DNA of 64,000 nucleotides. Source: Trichostrongylus colubriformis (lineage: Eukaryota; Nematoda; Chromadorea; Rhabditida; Trichostrongylidae). The stretch spans positions 50,362,727 to 50,426,726 of the forward strand of contig OZ022259.1 in NCBI GenBank assembly GCA_963978905.1. The letters are read 5' to 3'. Under the pieces are notes generated by a model. The model searched no databases. It was not told the origin of the DNA and was given only the letters and a program-made list of their open reading frames with translations. The position numbers were made by a program, and so were the translations under genes. Shown in pieces: positions 11,404 to 22,926 of the stretch; positions within the stretch are counted from its first letter, which is position 1; every line of letters begins with the position of its first letter.

Positions 11404-12695
11404 CCGTGAATCTGAATTAATACTATACTACATACTAAATAATATTGAGAAATTAATATTTTAATACAGCAGCTCCTCTTGCCACTTCTCTATCAGAGCT
11501 ATTGATGGGCACTATTCATCAGTTTTGCGTCGATTGGAATCGCTAAGCAATTTAACGATTACTTCGGACAGATAGATCCTCGGGTACTATCTAGGTTGTA
11601 CTTTTTTTACGCCGCCATGGTGCACTATCACACTCCCACGCTAACCACACCCACCTGAACTCTTTATTGGTCGACTGAGCCAAGGGAGGTAGTGAGGGTG
11701 GGGTTCGAGCTTGTGCAGCAGCCTAATGGCGCCTCGTGGTGATGCGAACCTGGAAAATGGAAAGTTTCCTAGGAATCTACTGCTCAAGAGCGCAAGACGA
11801 TTAATTTGATAATGCGAGGTGCGGGTTCAAGTACAATATGTTACTACTGAATATTTACAGAATAATTATAAAAGTTGCAAATTACCCCTCTGACATAAGC
11901 CGTAGAGTGTGAGTAACCATCCTTTTCGGCACGGCCTCTTTGTCTTCTTGTGTCAATGGTAGGTTCTCAATGTCCGTCTCGGTGCCTCCTTTTCCTCCCT
12001 CGTGGGCCTCATTTAAGCCCTTTTCATTTCGGCTTATTTCGACACCGAAATCAATAGGTGGCGGAGGCGCATGACGCCGTGGAGCAGGTGGACGTGGTGG
12101 GGGCTTCCGTAGACGGGTCTCAAACAAAGCGATCCTTTTCTTCACAGCAATGCTGTCATCCGGTTCATCTGTTTCTCCAGTTGCTTCCTGCGACAGGGAG
12201 CTGATTCGTTTTTGTTCTTCCACAGGCAGTTCTGATATCCAGTGAGTTCTGTGTTTAGGTTGAGGACGGTCTACTGGCATAGTCTCAGCTGGCTTTGTTT
12301 GAGAAGAAACTGATGGAGGAACAGGAATCGTGTCATCCAAACGTAATTTCATCTCGCCCAACATGTCTGGTCGTTCGAGGCCCTGAATCGGTTGGATTTT
12401 TTGATTGCAAGGCTCGACGCCTTCGAAAATATGATTGATCCGAATAGAAAATATGACCTTACCAGTGATGCAGCTGACGGATGCTCAATTTTTTTCGGAG
12501 TATAATAAGAGATTCAGGCTGTGGCTCGATTGGATTCGTGGAAGCTTGAGGTCGCCTTGACAACGACCGATTACTCTTGAAAGTTTTTTATATGAAAAAA
12601 GTATAGAAAGTTCTTGAACAATTCCTTTAGCTTCGAGCCCTGCAATGATCCAAAATTCACTGAGAAGAAGGGTGATCAATGAGGAATCGAGGTCG
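11404..12695. repeat. Partial duplication of the CRIB gene region
   Basis: The segment matches 26417-28570, apart from the mariner at 26562-27453, which is absent here. It carries the broken exon copies at 11886-12555. Confidence 0.8.
11886..12555 (-). pseudogene. Frameshifted copy of two CRIB-gene exons
   Basis: Counterparts of exons 28430-28337 and 28264-27767 lie at 12555-12463 and 12382-11886. The first is 93 nt instead of 94 because one base is missing (ATTATACTCC against ATTAAAACTCC), which breaks the frame. The second is 497 nt instead of 498, again one base short, in the GCCGTGCC/GCCGGTGCC stretch. None of the other exons is present nearby. Splice sites are still recognisable, so it is a fairly young dead fragment. 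Confidence 0.75.
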
Positions 12696-13430
12696 ATCAA
12701 TCTTCTAGAAAAAAAAGTTGGCCTCCCTTTTCCTTCCTATAATGTGCTTCCCCCATAAGAGGTCTTTATGGAGTGCTTAACCAATGTGCTTTTGTTAACC
12801 AAGCAGCCCTCAGCATACTATAAGCTTGCTTTTTGTGCAGATGATTCTATTTTGAAATGAAGTCCTCAAGGTGATTTGCATGGCTATTCCAAGGTCGGAA
12901 AGGCAGCAAAAGCGATCCAGCAGTGAGCAACTGATTTCGTACAACAAGTAAGAATGGAGAAGTCTTTGTACAGCGTTCAAATATGTAGTGAAATAAAACT
13001 TGTCCGATAAATTATTGGATAATTTGGGCTCATATTGGTGAAACAAAAATTAAGAGGGCTGTTATAATCTTTTTGACTATCTTATGTCTTTGTTCATGTC
13101 TTCTTGAAATGTATTGAAAAGAGAGAATTTTTTCAAAAAAGTTCAGTGTTAGTTATTCCATTTTCAAGACTCGCAACGCCTACTTTTTATTTATTTATTT
13201 GCTTATTCATTTGGGATTTAGCTATGATTCCTTTTTTGAGAAACGGGATATCTTCTACTTACTTACTAGTTTATTCACTTGTTTATTTCTTTATTCCTAT
13301 ACTGTTCCCTTTTCCTGTACTTGCAATTGTCATGCTTTTTTTATACTGTACTATTCCGATCCACATCACGATTGAAATCGACCGCCCACTACTTTTAAAA
13401 ATTAAGTTGCTGTATTGCAATGCTTTGCAG

Positions 13431-13553
13431 GATTTCCGCACTAAAAAGTTCTCTGTCGTTCTCGAATCGGATCACCAGCTTTCATCTGCCAACGCGTTCT
13501 CATTGATGCTTTCTATCATATGTACTGTTTTGTTCGCAATGTCATTAATGTAA
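13431..13553 (+). CDS. Duplicated last exon of the Ig/GPI gene (orphan or alternative)
   Basis: This is the copy B counterpart of exon 2406-2528, with the same acceptor (TTTGCAG|GATTTC), frame and stop. By eye it differs from copy A at only two bases, both silent (ACC/ACT for Thr, TCG/TCT for Ser), while the surrounding intron is visibly more diverged. The Ig-coding exons at 1.1-1.5 kb lie outside the duplicated block and I find no copy of them near 12-13 kb. The exon is therefore either an alternative terminal exon for the upstream gene, reached by an intron of about 12 kb, or an orphan homogenised by gene conversion. Confidence 0.45.
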   Translation, partial: DFRTKKFSVVLESDHQLSSANAFSLMLSIICTVLFAMSLM

Positions 13554-14163
13554 TGCTATAAAATTTGCCATGAAACTTTTAAAATTTCTCGTGATTTGAA
13601 AGCTTTTTTGAGACTGCATCACTGTCTCAAAGAGGTTTTAGTGCTTAATACTTCTGTCAAACTCTTACCACTTCAAGTTAATTTCATTTCTGTCCACAGT
13701 TCTTTAACCAGGGTCACGCGTAGCGTCGAGAGAAATTCTCAAACAATACTACCCTCCTCCAAAAAATGGACCCTCCATACGACCCCTCCCCTCTTCTTCA
13801 GGTTCCGCTATTTCTGTAGTTTCTATCCAGTCGATGCGATTCACCAAGGAAATTAAGAATCTGCGGTTTAAAAAAAAGGAAAACAATGAGCCTAAACTCC
13901 TGACCAATAAAGAGAAATGGGAACCTGACAAAATTCAATACTTATATTCCGAAACAAAGCGTCGCCGATCATAGGATTGTGCTCGTTCTCTGATTACAAA
14001 GGAGAAGTCTAAAAGTCATGCAATTTATGTAGCAGAGATAAAGGATGAAAAAAGACAAGGATAGGAATTTAGAACTAAATGGGAGCTACTAGATGGGATT
14101 TAGAACTAAATGCACTCTACTGTTATCGTTGCGTAGCTGTTGCGGTAGCGATGCGGATGAGAT

Positions 14164-14196
14164 GGGGAGGGGGGGGGGGGGGGAAGGGGAGGGGGG
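14164..14196 (+). repeat. G-run, possible G-quadruplex
   Basis: A nearly uninterrupted run of G with two short AA breaks. Copy A at about 3125 has only a short GGGGCGCG here, so the run expanded in copy B. Confidence 0.8.
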
Positions 14197-15416
14197 CGCG
14201 GTATTTTCTCCATGCTTAATTTGGACACTTTTTAATACTTGAAACTTTATTTGAACTCCATCTTTCGAAGTACTGTGAACTGTTTTCTTAATAACTTCCT
14301 CAGTCCAATCTATTTGCCAGTTGGTTTTCCTAATGGTTGCGTAGTTCTTGATATGGGTATCCAGTCGAAGAAAATTTCAAAAAATTTCGAAGTGTTTTAC
14401 TTCAAATAGTCGTAACTTCCTTCAAACTCAACCTTGTGAGTGCGGTTTCGTTGTCCGGGGTCTGCGAAATTGTCGCTTTCGAATGACTGCCTGAAGTATG
14501 CGATATCTCAAAACTGGTTGAAGTTACATACTCTGAAGGAAGCCAGCCGAGGAAAGGTTTTTTCGTCGAAGTGGAGAGATCCTCCATGAATCATTCTAAA
14601 AAATTATCCACTGTCTTTGTAATCCCTCCAGTACACATCTTTTGCTCTCAGCGGACCAACGGTAGGGTGATTGGCCTCCTCTGGCCTCAATGTGGGATGG
14701 GCCATGCATGAGGATTCCATTCATATTCTTATTTTTCGGTTTGTATAGTCTCTCGCTCGCACCAGATCACGTACTTGCAATCGTATTAATATATGCAGGA
14801 TGTCTATATTAGCTAATATTTCATTTTCTTCTCATAGTTTTTGGAGTATTCGTCCACGGTTGTACCCGTGGATAGATATCGGTTCCCACGGATAATCGAT
14901 GAATTTCGAAGGTGTCTCTGTACGTGGTTTCGGTGCTAGCAAGAGTAATTCATCAGGTTGAGGAATGTAACCACTTTTTTAATTTTGAAACTGCTGAGGC
15001 TCACATCCTTGTTGCCCGAGTCCCTGTTCTCGTTCGCACTCGGTTAAGTTTTCCCCCGTGGGATGACACTGCAGAAAAAATTGAAAGGTAAAATGATCAA
15101 TACATTTGAATCAATCAAATCGTTCTCCATGGTTCTAAATAACCTTTTCACACCTCACGGCATTTTGCTGACACTGTGACCATGGAATGATGTCAGTTAC
15201 TACAGCTATGGATGCGCTCCCCATTTTTGCAATGCTCCAACTTTTCGAATTCGCTTGGGAGCGGAAGACTTCAGAAAGGTCCATGTGTAACGGGTACGCT
15301 GAACTGTACGGGATTTCCTACTCAAACTGTAAGAGTTTGCTTGGCACTCTTGTTACCGTGTGATCGATCGCCATCATGCAAGTGTATGGCTTGCGCCCGT
15401 TGTTCTGCTACTACTG

Positions 15417-15660
15417 CTTGGGGTGGGGGTCACGAGGTCGAATTTCCGCTTCGCGGCGGTGCACTCGCGGCGTCACCAGTACGACTCGCCGTATCGACTG
15501 CCCGTGGGAGAACGGCCGAGCGTGACTGCGTCACGTCTGCGCTTCCACTCATTCCACACTGTCTCGCATAAGGCTGCCATGCCTTGCCACTGGCACTCGC
15601 ATCCCTCGCACTGCTCGTCGTGCGCGGCCGCGCGGAAATAAGACCTCGTGACCCCCGCCC
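15417..15660. mobile_element. MITE family VII, insertion specific to copy B
   Basis: GGGGTGGGGGTCACGAGGTCG to CCTCGTGACCCCCGCCCTA. Copy A at about 4970 has the uninterrupted site (ACTGCTTACTTTTCG). TGCTT stands on both sides, so a target duplication is likely. The end structure is hAT-like. Confidence 0.75.
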
Positions 15661-16187
15661 TATTGCTTGTGATTACTTTTCGAAAATTCGTTTCTCCATT
15701 TGTTCATTCATTCACTCTAACACTTGGCCATATTCACAAATCAGCTGAATTCCCTCCCTGACGATTTCATCAGATGAAGAGCAGTAGCTTTGAAGCGTGA
15801 GTACCCGCTTCGTTTAATTCGAGTTTTTCCACCGATCATCGCTTCTAACATTGAATGTTCGTTACAAAATGATCATTTCTTTCCATTTTCAGCTTTCTTC
15901 GGACCCCCTCCGGTTCCTTTAATAATTACCACGATTTCAAATGTGATACTGCTCTTCCAACTTGATTCCCTGATGACAATCGTTGAAACTGCCCTGCGGT
16001 TTCGTAGATCTGTGCTTTACCTGGCGCGATAGGAACAAGACATTCTCCTTCCATCGAGCGAGATGGCTCAATAGATCAAGTAGAGTGGAGACAGGAATGA
16101 ACGAAGCAATGTTTGCAAAATCAGTGGGTTATTTCGTTTAGTGTTAGAGGTTATAATGGATGTAACACGACAAGTGGAGCTGAAGCT

Positions 16188-16193
16188 TTTATT
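16188..16193 (-). terminator. Polyadenylation signal, peptide gene B
   Basis: AATAAA on the minus strand about 50 bases after the stop of the copy B secreted peptide gene; conserved with copy A. Confidence 0.5.
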
Positions 16194-16240
16194 AGGACGA
16201 TGATATCGTCTCCTTTTTGACGACATGTTGAAGCGGCCGT

Positions 16241-17271
16241 TTAGTCCGATTTCGGGTGGCGATTATGCTGAAACAAAATTCGTTTGGTGTATTTCAAAAA
16301 CACAGCCTTATGTTGTAGGATACCGATCCTCATTATAAAATCATTTTCTAAATTGACATTCAACTGATTCGTCTGCGATGAACATGTTTGTAAAACATAC
16401 CTTTGGATGTTTTCTTGGTCGGATTTTTTCGTACGGCTTTACTTTCTCAATCCTTCTCCTAGATGGTCTGTAGTTACGTTTACGTCGGAGGCCTTCCACA
16501 CACATGACTCTGCGACTTCTTCTTAATGGGTAGCAATTTGATGGCAGCGGATAAAACATGAGGCAGACTGGTTCCGTTCCATTTGAGCAGGCTATATTCT
16601 GTAATTTCGTTATTAGAAGTTCAGAAACGACTCGAAAGGAGTTGTCACACAATGAAAAATAAGGCAGTTTTGAATTCGGAACATTTTCACTCTGGCGGAT
16701 GTTTGTAATCACTTTTGCCCTTTCGATACTGTTCACATCGTTGTGTCTCTCCAGTGATTTGAAAGGACTGCGTTTTACTATGAGATAGGCCGCGTTCATA
16801 TTCCGCCGCGTTCATATTCCGCAATGCCGGCGGCAGGGCGTGACTTTGTGTTTCTGCGTCTCCCCAGTGCCACTCTACCACGCCGCCTGTGAACGCAGCC
16901 ATGCCTTTCCGGCGCAAAGTATGAACGAGGCCATACCAAGTATCTTTCGCTTCAAGGTCAAAGTAAGAAAGTGGATGGTCATTGATAGTGTTTACCACGC
17001 TTCTCCTTATCACGTAGCTGCCTCTACGTAGTTCAGGATAGTTGAGATTCAAAAATTGTGGAGATTCTGTGGTAAAAAAAATCGTGTTAACCTTTCGCAG
17101 TGTATTTGTCCTTGTACACTACCTGCATCATTTATGGAGGAGTGAACTTACTTTCAGGGAGATGTTCCTAGTACTGTACTTCTTGCGGTAGTAGTCCTTG
17201 TTATGAGGTTCCTTGGCTTGTAATTGAACTGAGCACAACACAGCAAGGCACACAAGTATCAACCAGCGCAT
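16241..17271 (-). CDS. Small secreted cysteine-containing peptide, copy B
   Basis: This is the paralogue of 6597-5556, with exons 17271-17152, 16598-16401 and 16267-16241, all joined in phase 0 (120+198+27 nt, 114 aa). The signal peptide differs from copy A at one residue (LCSVQLQA against LCSFQLQA). After it the mature sequence diverges strongly. Exon 2 keeps four Cys at residues 4, 12, 22 and 33 but changes most residues between them and has a long Arg/Lys-rich tail instead of the Lys/Ser-rich one. Exon 3 adds HNRHPKSD before the stop. Splice sites, introns, 3' UTR and AATAAA match copy A almost base for base. It is probably secreted and intact; the function is unknown. A basic, cysteine-bridged secreted effector or antimicrobial-type peptide is only a guess. 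Confidence 0.62.
16786..16934. mobile_element. MITE family V, peptide gene B intron
   Basis: The copy B counterpart of 6056-6233, with a partly duplicated left end (CCGCGTTCATATTCCG twice). Confidence 0.75.
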
Positions 17272-17277
17272 ATCTTT

Positions 17278-17290
17278 CTACCTGAAATTG
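17278..17290 (-). promoter_or_regulatory. Likely trans-splice acceptor upstream of copy B peptide gene
   Basis: The minus strand has CAATTTCAG about 10 bases before the ATG at 17271, the same arrangement as copy A. Confidence 0.45.
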
Positions 17291-18180
17291 ACATATATGG
17301 GTGGAGCTACTTATGACAGAAAATCGCTTCGCGACGTCGCACTCGCGGCGCCACCGGTACGTCATGCCGAGTCGATTGTCCCTGGAGCCCAGCAAAGCGT
17401 GGCTGCGTCACCTCTGCATTTCCACCAATGCCACACTGCCTCCTAGACCCATGCCACCCTGCCTCCTCCACCCATGCCACACTGCCTCGCTTGAGGGCAC
17501 CATGCCTTGCCACTGGCTTTCGCACCGCACCGCTCGCCGCGGGCTCCTACGCGATTTTCTGTTGTGAGTAGCCCCTTCCGTAGAATAGTTGAATCGATCT
17601 TCACCATCAATTCAAATTATGAGACAATTATTTAACATTTATCGTCTAACCAATATTGAGTCGTTATTTAAGACAATGAATAAGAGAGCGATGGAGCCTT
17701 GAGAAAGAGAACACTAATACTACTGATTGCCCAATATCCCATGCATTTTCCTATTTATATTAATGCTAACGGTCGCATTTGTAAGTCAAATTGTAAACCT
17801 CTAATGCACCTGATGACTGCCATTTTCAAATGCGATGGAAGTGTTTCTTGTCGCATTTCGTTATCACTTTTAGAATGTAAATGGGATGTGTTGGTATTGC
17901 AGCAAAGCCATCCATTTTGTAGTATATGTACATAGTTAATGATGCAGTGTGTCAGACCACTTGCATAAACCTTCATGATGGAGATCCATGCAACATCATG
18001 AAGGTTCATAGCAGCACGTGGCCTGAGCAGACCAGTGTATCTTCACAATTCCGACAAAAGGAGTATGTACCCTACTTTCTTGGCAATTTATGCATCAACT
18101 ACACTGCCGCTAGATTTTCCTCCGCGGCGTTAAAATGCTATTAAGCAGACTGTTCAAAGATTTCATCTAAGCTCGCTGAA

Positions 18181-18439
18181 GGTGGGGGTCGATTGGTCGA
18201 ATTTTCGCGCGACCGCCCGCGGTGAGTACGAGTCGTTTGGAATCCCGCTCAAGACGCAGTGAGCTGGTACCGTAAGGGACATTTAAAGATAGGGAGACTC
18301 CCAAAGCTTTCAGCGCAATCTTTAAAGGACCTTACGGTACCAGCCCATTGCGCCTTGAGAGGAATTCCAAACGGCTCGCACTGACGGCGCCGCGAGTGTG
18401 ACGCCGCGAAGCGAAAATTCGACCAATCAGCCCTCACCC
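18181..18439. mobile_element. MITE family VII, duplication copy B
   Basis: The counterpart of 7917-8162 with small rearrangements inside. Confidence 0.75.
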
Positions 18440-18493
18440 GTCCGCTGGTATGCACGACTTGTTATAGGCTTAACCTCGCGCGAGAAGCATTAA

Positions 18494-18793
18494 TCAGCCC
18501 TGAAAGCGGATTCTCGAGTTTTCTACGGTCTGACGCACATGTTCGTCGGAAACTTCCAGCGGAAACTGTAAGGTATTCAACATAACTCCAATCCTGGGTC
18601 GCAGCTGCTTCAAGAGCGAATGGTGGAGTGAATTTGAATGGAGAGGATTTGTCAGTTTCCCGTCGATTGGCACCACAAACGCGCGATTGTCTTGAAATAT
18701 CGTTACAGGTTGATGACGAAGGCGTTTTAACTTGACGGGCGCACGGAACGAGGGACGTTTGTCCCATGACGAGCGCCGGCCAACAGCGGCCGA
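18494..18793 (-). pseudogene. Protein-like frame of unknown origin (open in copy B, broken in copy A)
   Basis: The minus strand has 100 open codons up to TGA with natural-looking composition, including WDKRPSFRAPVK and LQFPLEVSDEHVRQ, but no ATG until late in the frame. The matching stretch in copy A (about 8219-8517) has a one-base deletion and an in-frame TAG. I do not recognise it. It may be a decayed exon or an old transposon ORF. Confidence 0.25.
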
Positions 18794-19949
18794 TTATTCT
18801 GCCACACACCTGGTCTGCATTTTTTGTATTCCGAGAAGAAGTGGGTAATCAGTGAATTTTGGATAAGTCTCTGTACGTGGTTTCGATGCCAGCGAACTAA
18901 CAAAAGGGTTGTTGGCATTGGCCGGCTTCGTTGTGGATCGCGCCATGCATGGGTTTCCATGATGATTGCGTTAAATTAGTTACACCTTCGAACCCAGTTA
19001 GTCAGTTTATCACATCTCCCCCTCACACTTTAGACCCTCGGCCTGAAAAGCTCCGTTGATCACCCCTTATCTCAACGATTACGACCCCCCCCCCCCACCC
19101 TTCCCAGCGGACCAAATACGATTCCCCTTGTCGAGAATCTCTCGGCGGAGTCTTGACCACGTTTTTAACACAGAATACAACAATTCTATAAGTGCTACAA
19201 CCACAACATTTTCATACGGAGGCACCGTTTACATATATTTCCCGACTTCTCATTCCTTTCCCTTCCGTACGCTTCCATGTGTGGGTGATGTTCCAATGCA
19301 ACGTGATGTTCCGCACCGTCTTTCATCAGACGCCGCATTACCGTAGATTTTACTTAGTGACCTAATGGGGTCGCCATCTTGCCGATTCCATAGGGCAGCA
19401 GCCTCGGCTCCGCTCTTTCCGAGGCCCTCCATCCTCGGCTCCGCCTCTTGTTTCTACCGCGGCACAGGCGGGCGCATACATGATTCATCGAGAACTCAGG
19501 TTCACGACAAGCCGTAGGTTCCCAATGAAAATCTTCCTTTTAAAAACACTTAGATGAGGACAATTTTGGTTTACGTTATGGGATTACGGTGGCTTATAGT
19601 TGCCGCAACGCACACAAGACACTTTGCCAAGACGTCGATAGTAAATTCTAAGTTTTAATTGTAATCACAATTTTTTTCTTGCTTTCGCTTATTCTTCATT
19701 TGATTGTTTCACTTTTTTGTTGCTGTGTGTTGTTTCACTTATTTCACATCATCACGAATGAATGAAATGCACTCTACGAGACAACAAATGACATCTCTCG
19801 AGCGGACAACTCGGAAAGTCAGTGTGATGATGCGAATGTGATGCGAATAGACACCACAGCGTCGCGCTTTTGAATTCGGGTTTTTCCACTAATTATCGCT
19901 TTTAACCTTGAATGTTCGTTATAAAACGATAATTTCTTTGTATCTTCCT

Positions 19950-20245
19950 CTTTCTTCGGACCCCTTCCGGTCCCTTTGAGATTACAGCGTCCCATCACAA
20001 GAATTCCACTTGAGAGACTGCACGTATGTTGTCAATTGCCGTGCAGGCTCCCAGCGACCATGCCGTGTTTTGTCACACCATGTAGTGGTTCTGCAGACTT
20101 TCTTCGGACCCCTTCCGGTTCCTTTGAGATTACAGCGTCCTATCACAAGAATTCCACTTGCCAGACTGCACGTATGTTGTCAATTGCCGTGCAGGCTCCC
20201 AGCGACCATGACGTGTTTTGTCACACCATGTATTGGTTCTGCAGA
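19950..20245 (+). repeat. Tandem pair of 148 bp units
   Basis: A unit starting CTTTCTTCGGACCCC occurs twice in a row (19950 and 20098) nearly unchanged. A single diverged unit is present in copy A (about 9635-9785), and the same start motif occurs at 5180 and 15893. Confidence 0.75.
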
Positions 20246-20861
20246 TTCATAATTTATAAAATTCGAACAGCACCAATAGTAACGAGCGATTCATATAGTT
20301 TACAGTATTTAGTATGAGAATAAAAGTGCTGTGAATGTGAACGTGGATTGTAGTGTAAGTTCCTGCAGTGAAAATGCAAAAGTGTGGCATTTTATACAAA
20401 AAGACGATAAATGCTGTAGAGGCTGAATTGGTATGATGACCGACACAAGTCTGAATAGGGACTTCCAGAAGCAAAGGTTTCCGAAGATCTAACAATACCA
20501 ACGGGAATGAGCCGGCTAAACGAACATAAATACAAAGTGGTAATGGTAATCGTGCTTTAATCGAATCAAATAAGGCGAAATTGAAAGAAAGCCGAACCTG
20601 AAGTACTTACTCTATTGCAGTACCTTTCTAAAGCTTTCTAAAGCAAACAAATTTCCCATGCCTCTGATTTTACGATTTTGCTGCCACTCCTTTATTATCC
20701 TTATGATCGTAAAAACTTGAGGTTATTTGAATCAAAAACAATGGGCTGACTGAACATGTGGGTGGACTGGCACTAACCACTCACCTCACCTCCCATTGGT
20801 CCCCTTCGTCCCACTCTTTTATTAAGTCAAATGTCGGTTGTCAATTGCACACCAATACACT

Positions 20862-20994
20862 CACACACGATTTTACGATTTTGCTGCGTCGCACTTCCGC
20901 ACGTAATATTACGACTTGAGATTATGCAATGCCGCAACTTCGCGTGGGGAAGTACGACGCCGCAAAATCGTAAAATCGCAAGGTCTGATAGCTA
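20862..20994. mobile_element. MITE family VI (GCGATTTTGCG ends)
   Basis: An inverted repeat of ACGATTTTACGATTTTGC and its complement around a centre with GCCGCAACTTCGCGTG, which is shared with 54884-55088. Confidence 0.6.
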
Positions 20995-21448
20995 CCTCGA
21001 CGTCTACTTGAATATGACTCATCAACCATCCTTATAAACAAGGCATGTAATATCGTCCTTAGTGTGAACACAATATTCATGCGTGTGTACGATGTAAGAG
21101 AAAGCACATTCGGCACATATCACACCAAAACTGCCATCGAAGGCCCGACTGACGGCTCGATGAACGGCTCGCTTTGTTTCTGCCATATGCTTGCCCATTG
21201 ACTGAAACCAATCACTTTTTCGTTATTTCGATGATATCAAGAAAACTGAAGGAGCCCGGAACGAACCACAAATGGGAAAGGATAAACTGTACAGAACCGA
21301 ATATTTCAATGATACCGCAAAATACAAATTGGAATGTTTGGTATAAGAGCTCCTGTTTGGTATAAGAGCTTTACGAATTTCTATGATTCGGCTCCACCTC
21401 CAGCAATCAAGTTATTGATCGAGGTCTACACGGGTCAACCCAGCCATC

Positions 21449-21578
21449 TTAGGCCGCCTTCATACTTTGCGGTAGCGGCGGCAGGATGGGTGTGGCTCCA
21501 TTGTTTCTGCGTCTCTGCCTGTGTCACTCTGTCTCGTAGTCCCGCGCTGCCGCCGCAGAGTGTGAAGGCGACCTTACC
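21449..21578. mobile_element. MITE family V, short copy
   Basis: TTAGGCCGCCTTCATACTTT to AGAGTGTGAAGGCGACCTTA with a strong inverted repeat. Confidence 0.7.
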
Positions 21579-22122
21579 TCACCGGGTCAGCTGTTTGGTG
21601 GCACAGAAGTAAGATAAGGCAGAGAGAGGAAATGCAGTTGACTCTGTGAGCGGAGGGATCCAACAACGGATGCTCGTCATATACATACTAGAGGAATAAG
21701 GTTAAATGACGGAGGCAGTGGAGTGACAAGTGGATCAGTTCCACTTACATGGTGCGGAGATCAGATCCCGCATTAATTCTGCCTACGCCAACCTAGCCTT
21801 CCATCCTCTTACGGTAGGTAAATTGGAACCAGACAACTATGGGAAGATAAAAGCGCTGACTTGTATATTCCGGCCCCGCAAGTCATTGTCAACGCCAAAT
21901 CGCATTCACCTGCCACCACGAATCTGAATGGATTAGAATGCGCGGCTCATTCCACAGAAAGGATTGGTTAGGGCTAAAAACTTTATCATTTTACTACAGC
22001 AGTGATAAAACTAACAATAATGGTATAGTGAACCAGTGAATGGTTTTAAGGGCTGGTTATCGCCATTTGAAGCTTCATAAAATTAATATCGTTCACCACA
22101 AAAGCTCAAATTTACTCCTAAC

Positions 22123-22359
22123 CTCATTCATAATCTTTCGCAGAGCTTCATCTGTGCATGTGCCATCTCCTCGACCTCCCTTCTTGCGTAGGCGAGACAT
22201 CGGCGCAGAAGAAGAGCCTTCTTCTAAAATCGACCACACTTCAGATGCAATGCCGAGGAATGTAGAGGTGCAACTCTTACCAGGCAGGTCGACAACGTCT
22301 AGTGGGATGAGAGCAAACGATAGGGTGGTGAAACTAAGAAAAAGCAGCACTTGACGCAT
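22123..22359 (-). CDS. First exon of a secreted protein, possibly ground-like
   Basis: The minus-strand exon begins MRQVLLFLSFTTLSFA, a clear signal peptide, and ends in phase 0 at AATGAG|GTTAGG (79 codons). After the signal come a single Cys (GKSC) and a basic linker. The exon closes with GTCTDEALRKIMNE, which resembles the start of the nematode ground-like domain (Cys, then a Leu..IleMet helix). That assignment is weak because the rest of the domain is not found; further exons should lie below 22.1 kb. The family is known for secreted or cuticle-associated Hedgehog-related and ground-like proteins. Confidence 0.4.
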
Positions 22360-22926
22360 TACGCAATAGACGTTTGCGGTCAAGACGATAGTCCGAGGAT
22401 ATCCCTTGTTTGCCTGGCGAAAACTGTCAAAATCCACGATGATGACATTCGCAAACATTAGCTATTCACCTGGTTGAGTGGAATTTGATAGGAAAATACG
22501 AACCGTCTCTGGCTAAGGGGACGAGGAAGTCCAATCCATGAATATCCTTATTTCTTTGTCGCACCTTTTGCTGAAAGCAGAGGTTTTGATTTACACACCG
22601 GAGAAGAAAAGCGAGCGATAAACTCAAGAAACGCCGAAAACGCGAGTACTACAGCCTAGAATCGAGACTCTGCTTGGTGGTATCACTCGAATTTCGACGA
22701 TATCACCTATCACCGAATTTCGACGATATCACCTGTTGCGTCCTGCTGACGTTGTCTTCATCATTAGAATTCCTGTCCTATCGTATCGTTTCATGACGGT
22801 TCGCAACCTCCTTCCCAACGTAAACGCCAAATAGGGATTCGGTTCATCCAGCACCGGGAGTAATTCAGTTCTGTGGGTGCGGCTCGGTTGAGGTCGAGCG
22901 GGCTATCGTCGCGAGAGTGCGCCGTG

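Larger units (their letters stand above)
13045..20245 (+). repeat. Segmental duplication, copy B
   Basis: This is the direct copy of 2045-9785. It lacks the copy A segment 3965-4490 and the MITE at 6972-7404, and has its own insertion at 15417-15658 and an extra 148 bp tandem unit at its right end. It carries the intact secreted peptide gene 17271-16241 and the orphan Ig last exon 13431-13553. Confidence 0.85.

Noticed and set aside
14164..14196. G-run considered as a telomere or centromere-type repeat
   Set aside because: It is a simple homopolymer expansion absent from the other duplication copy.
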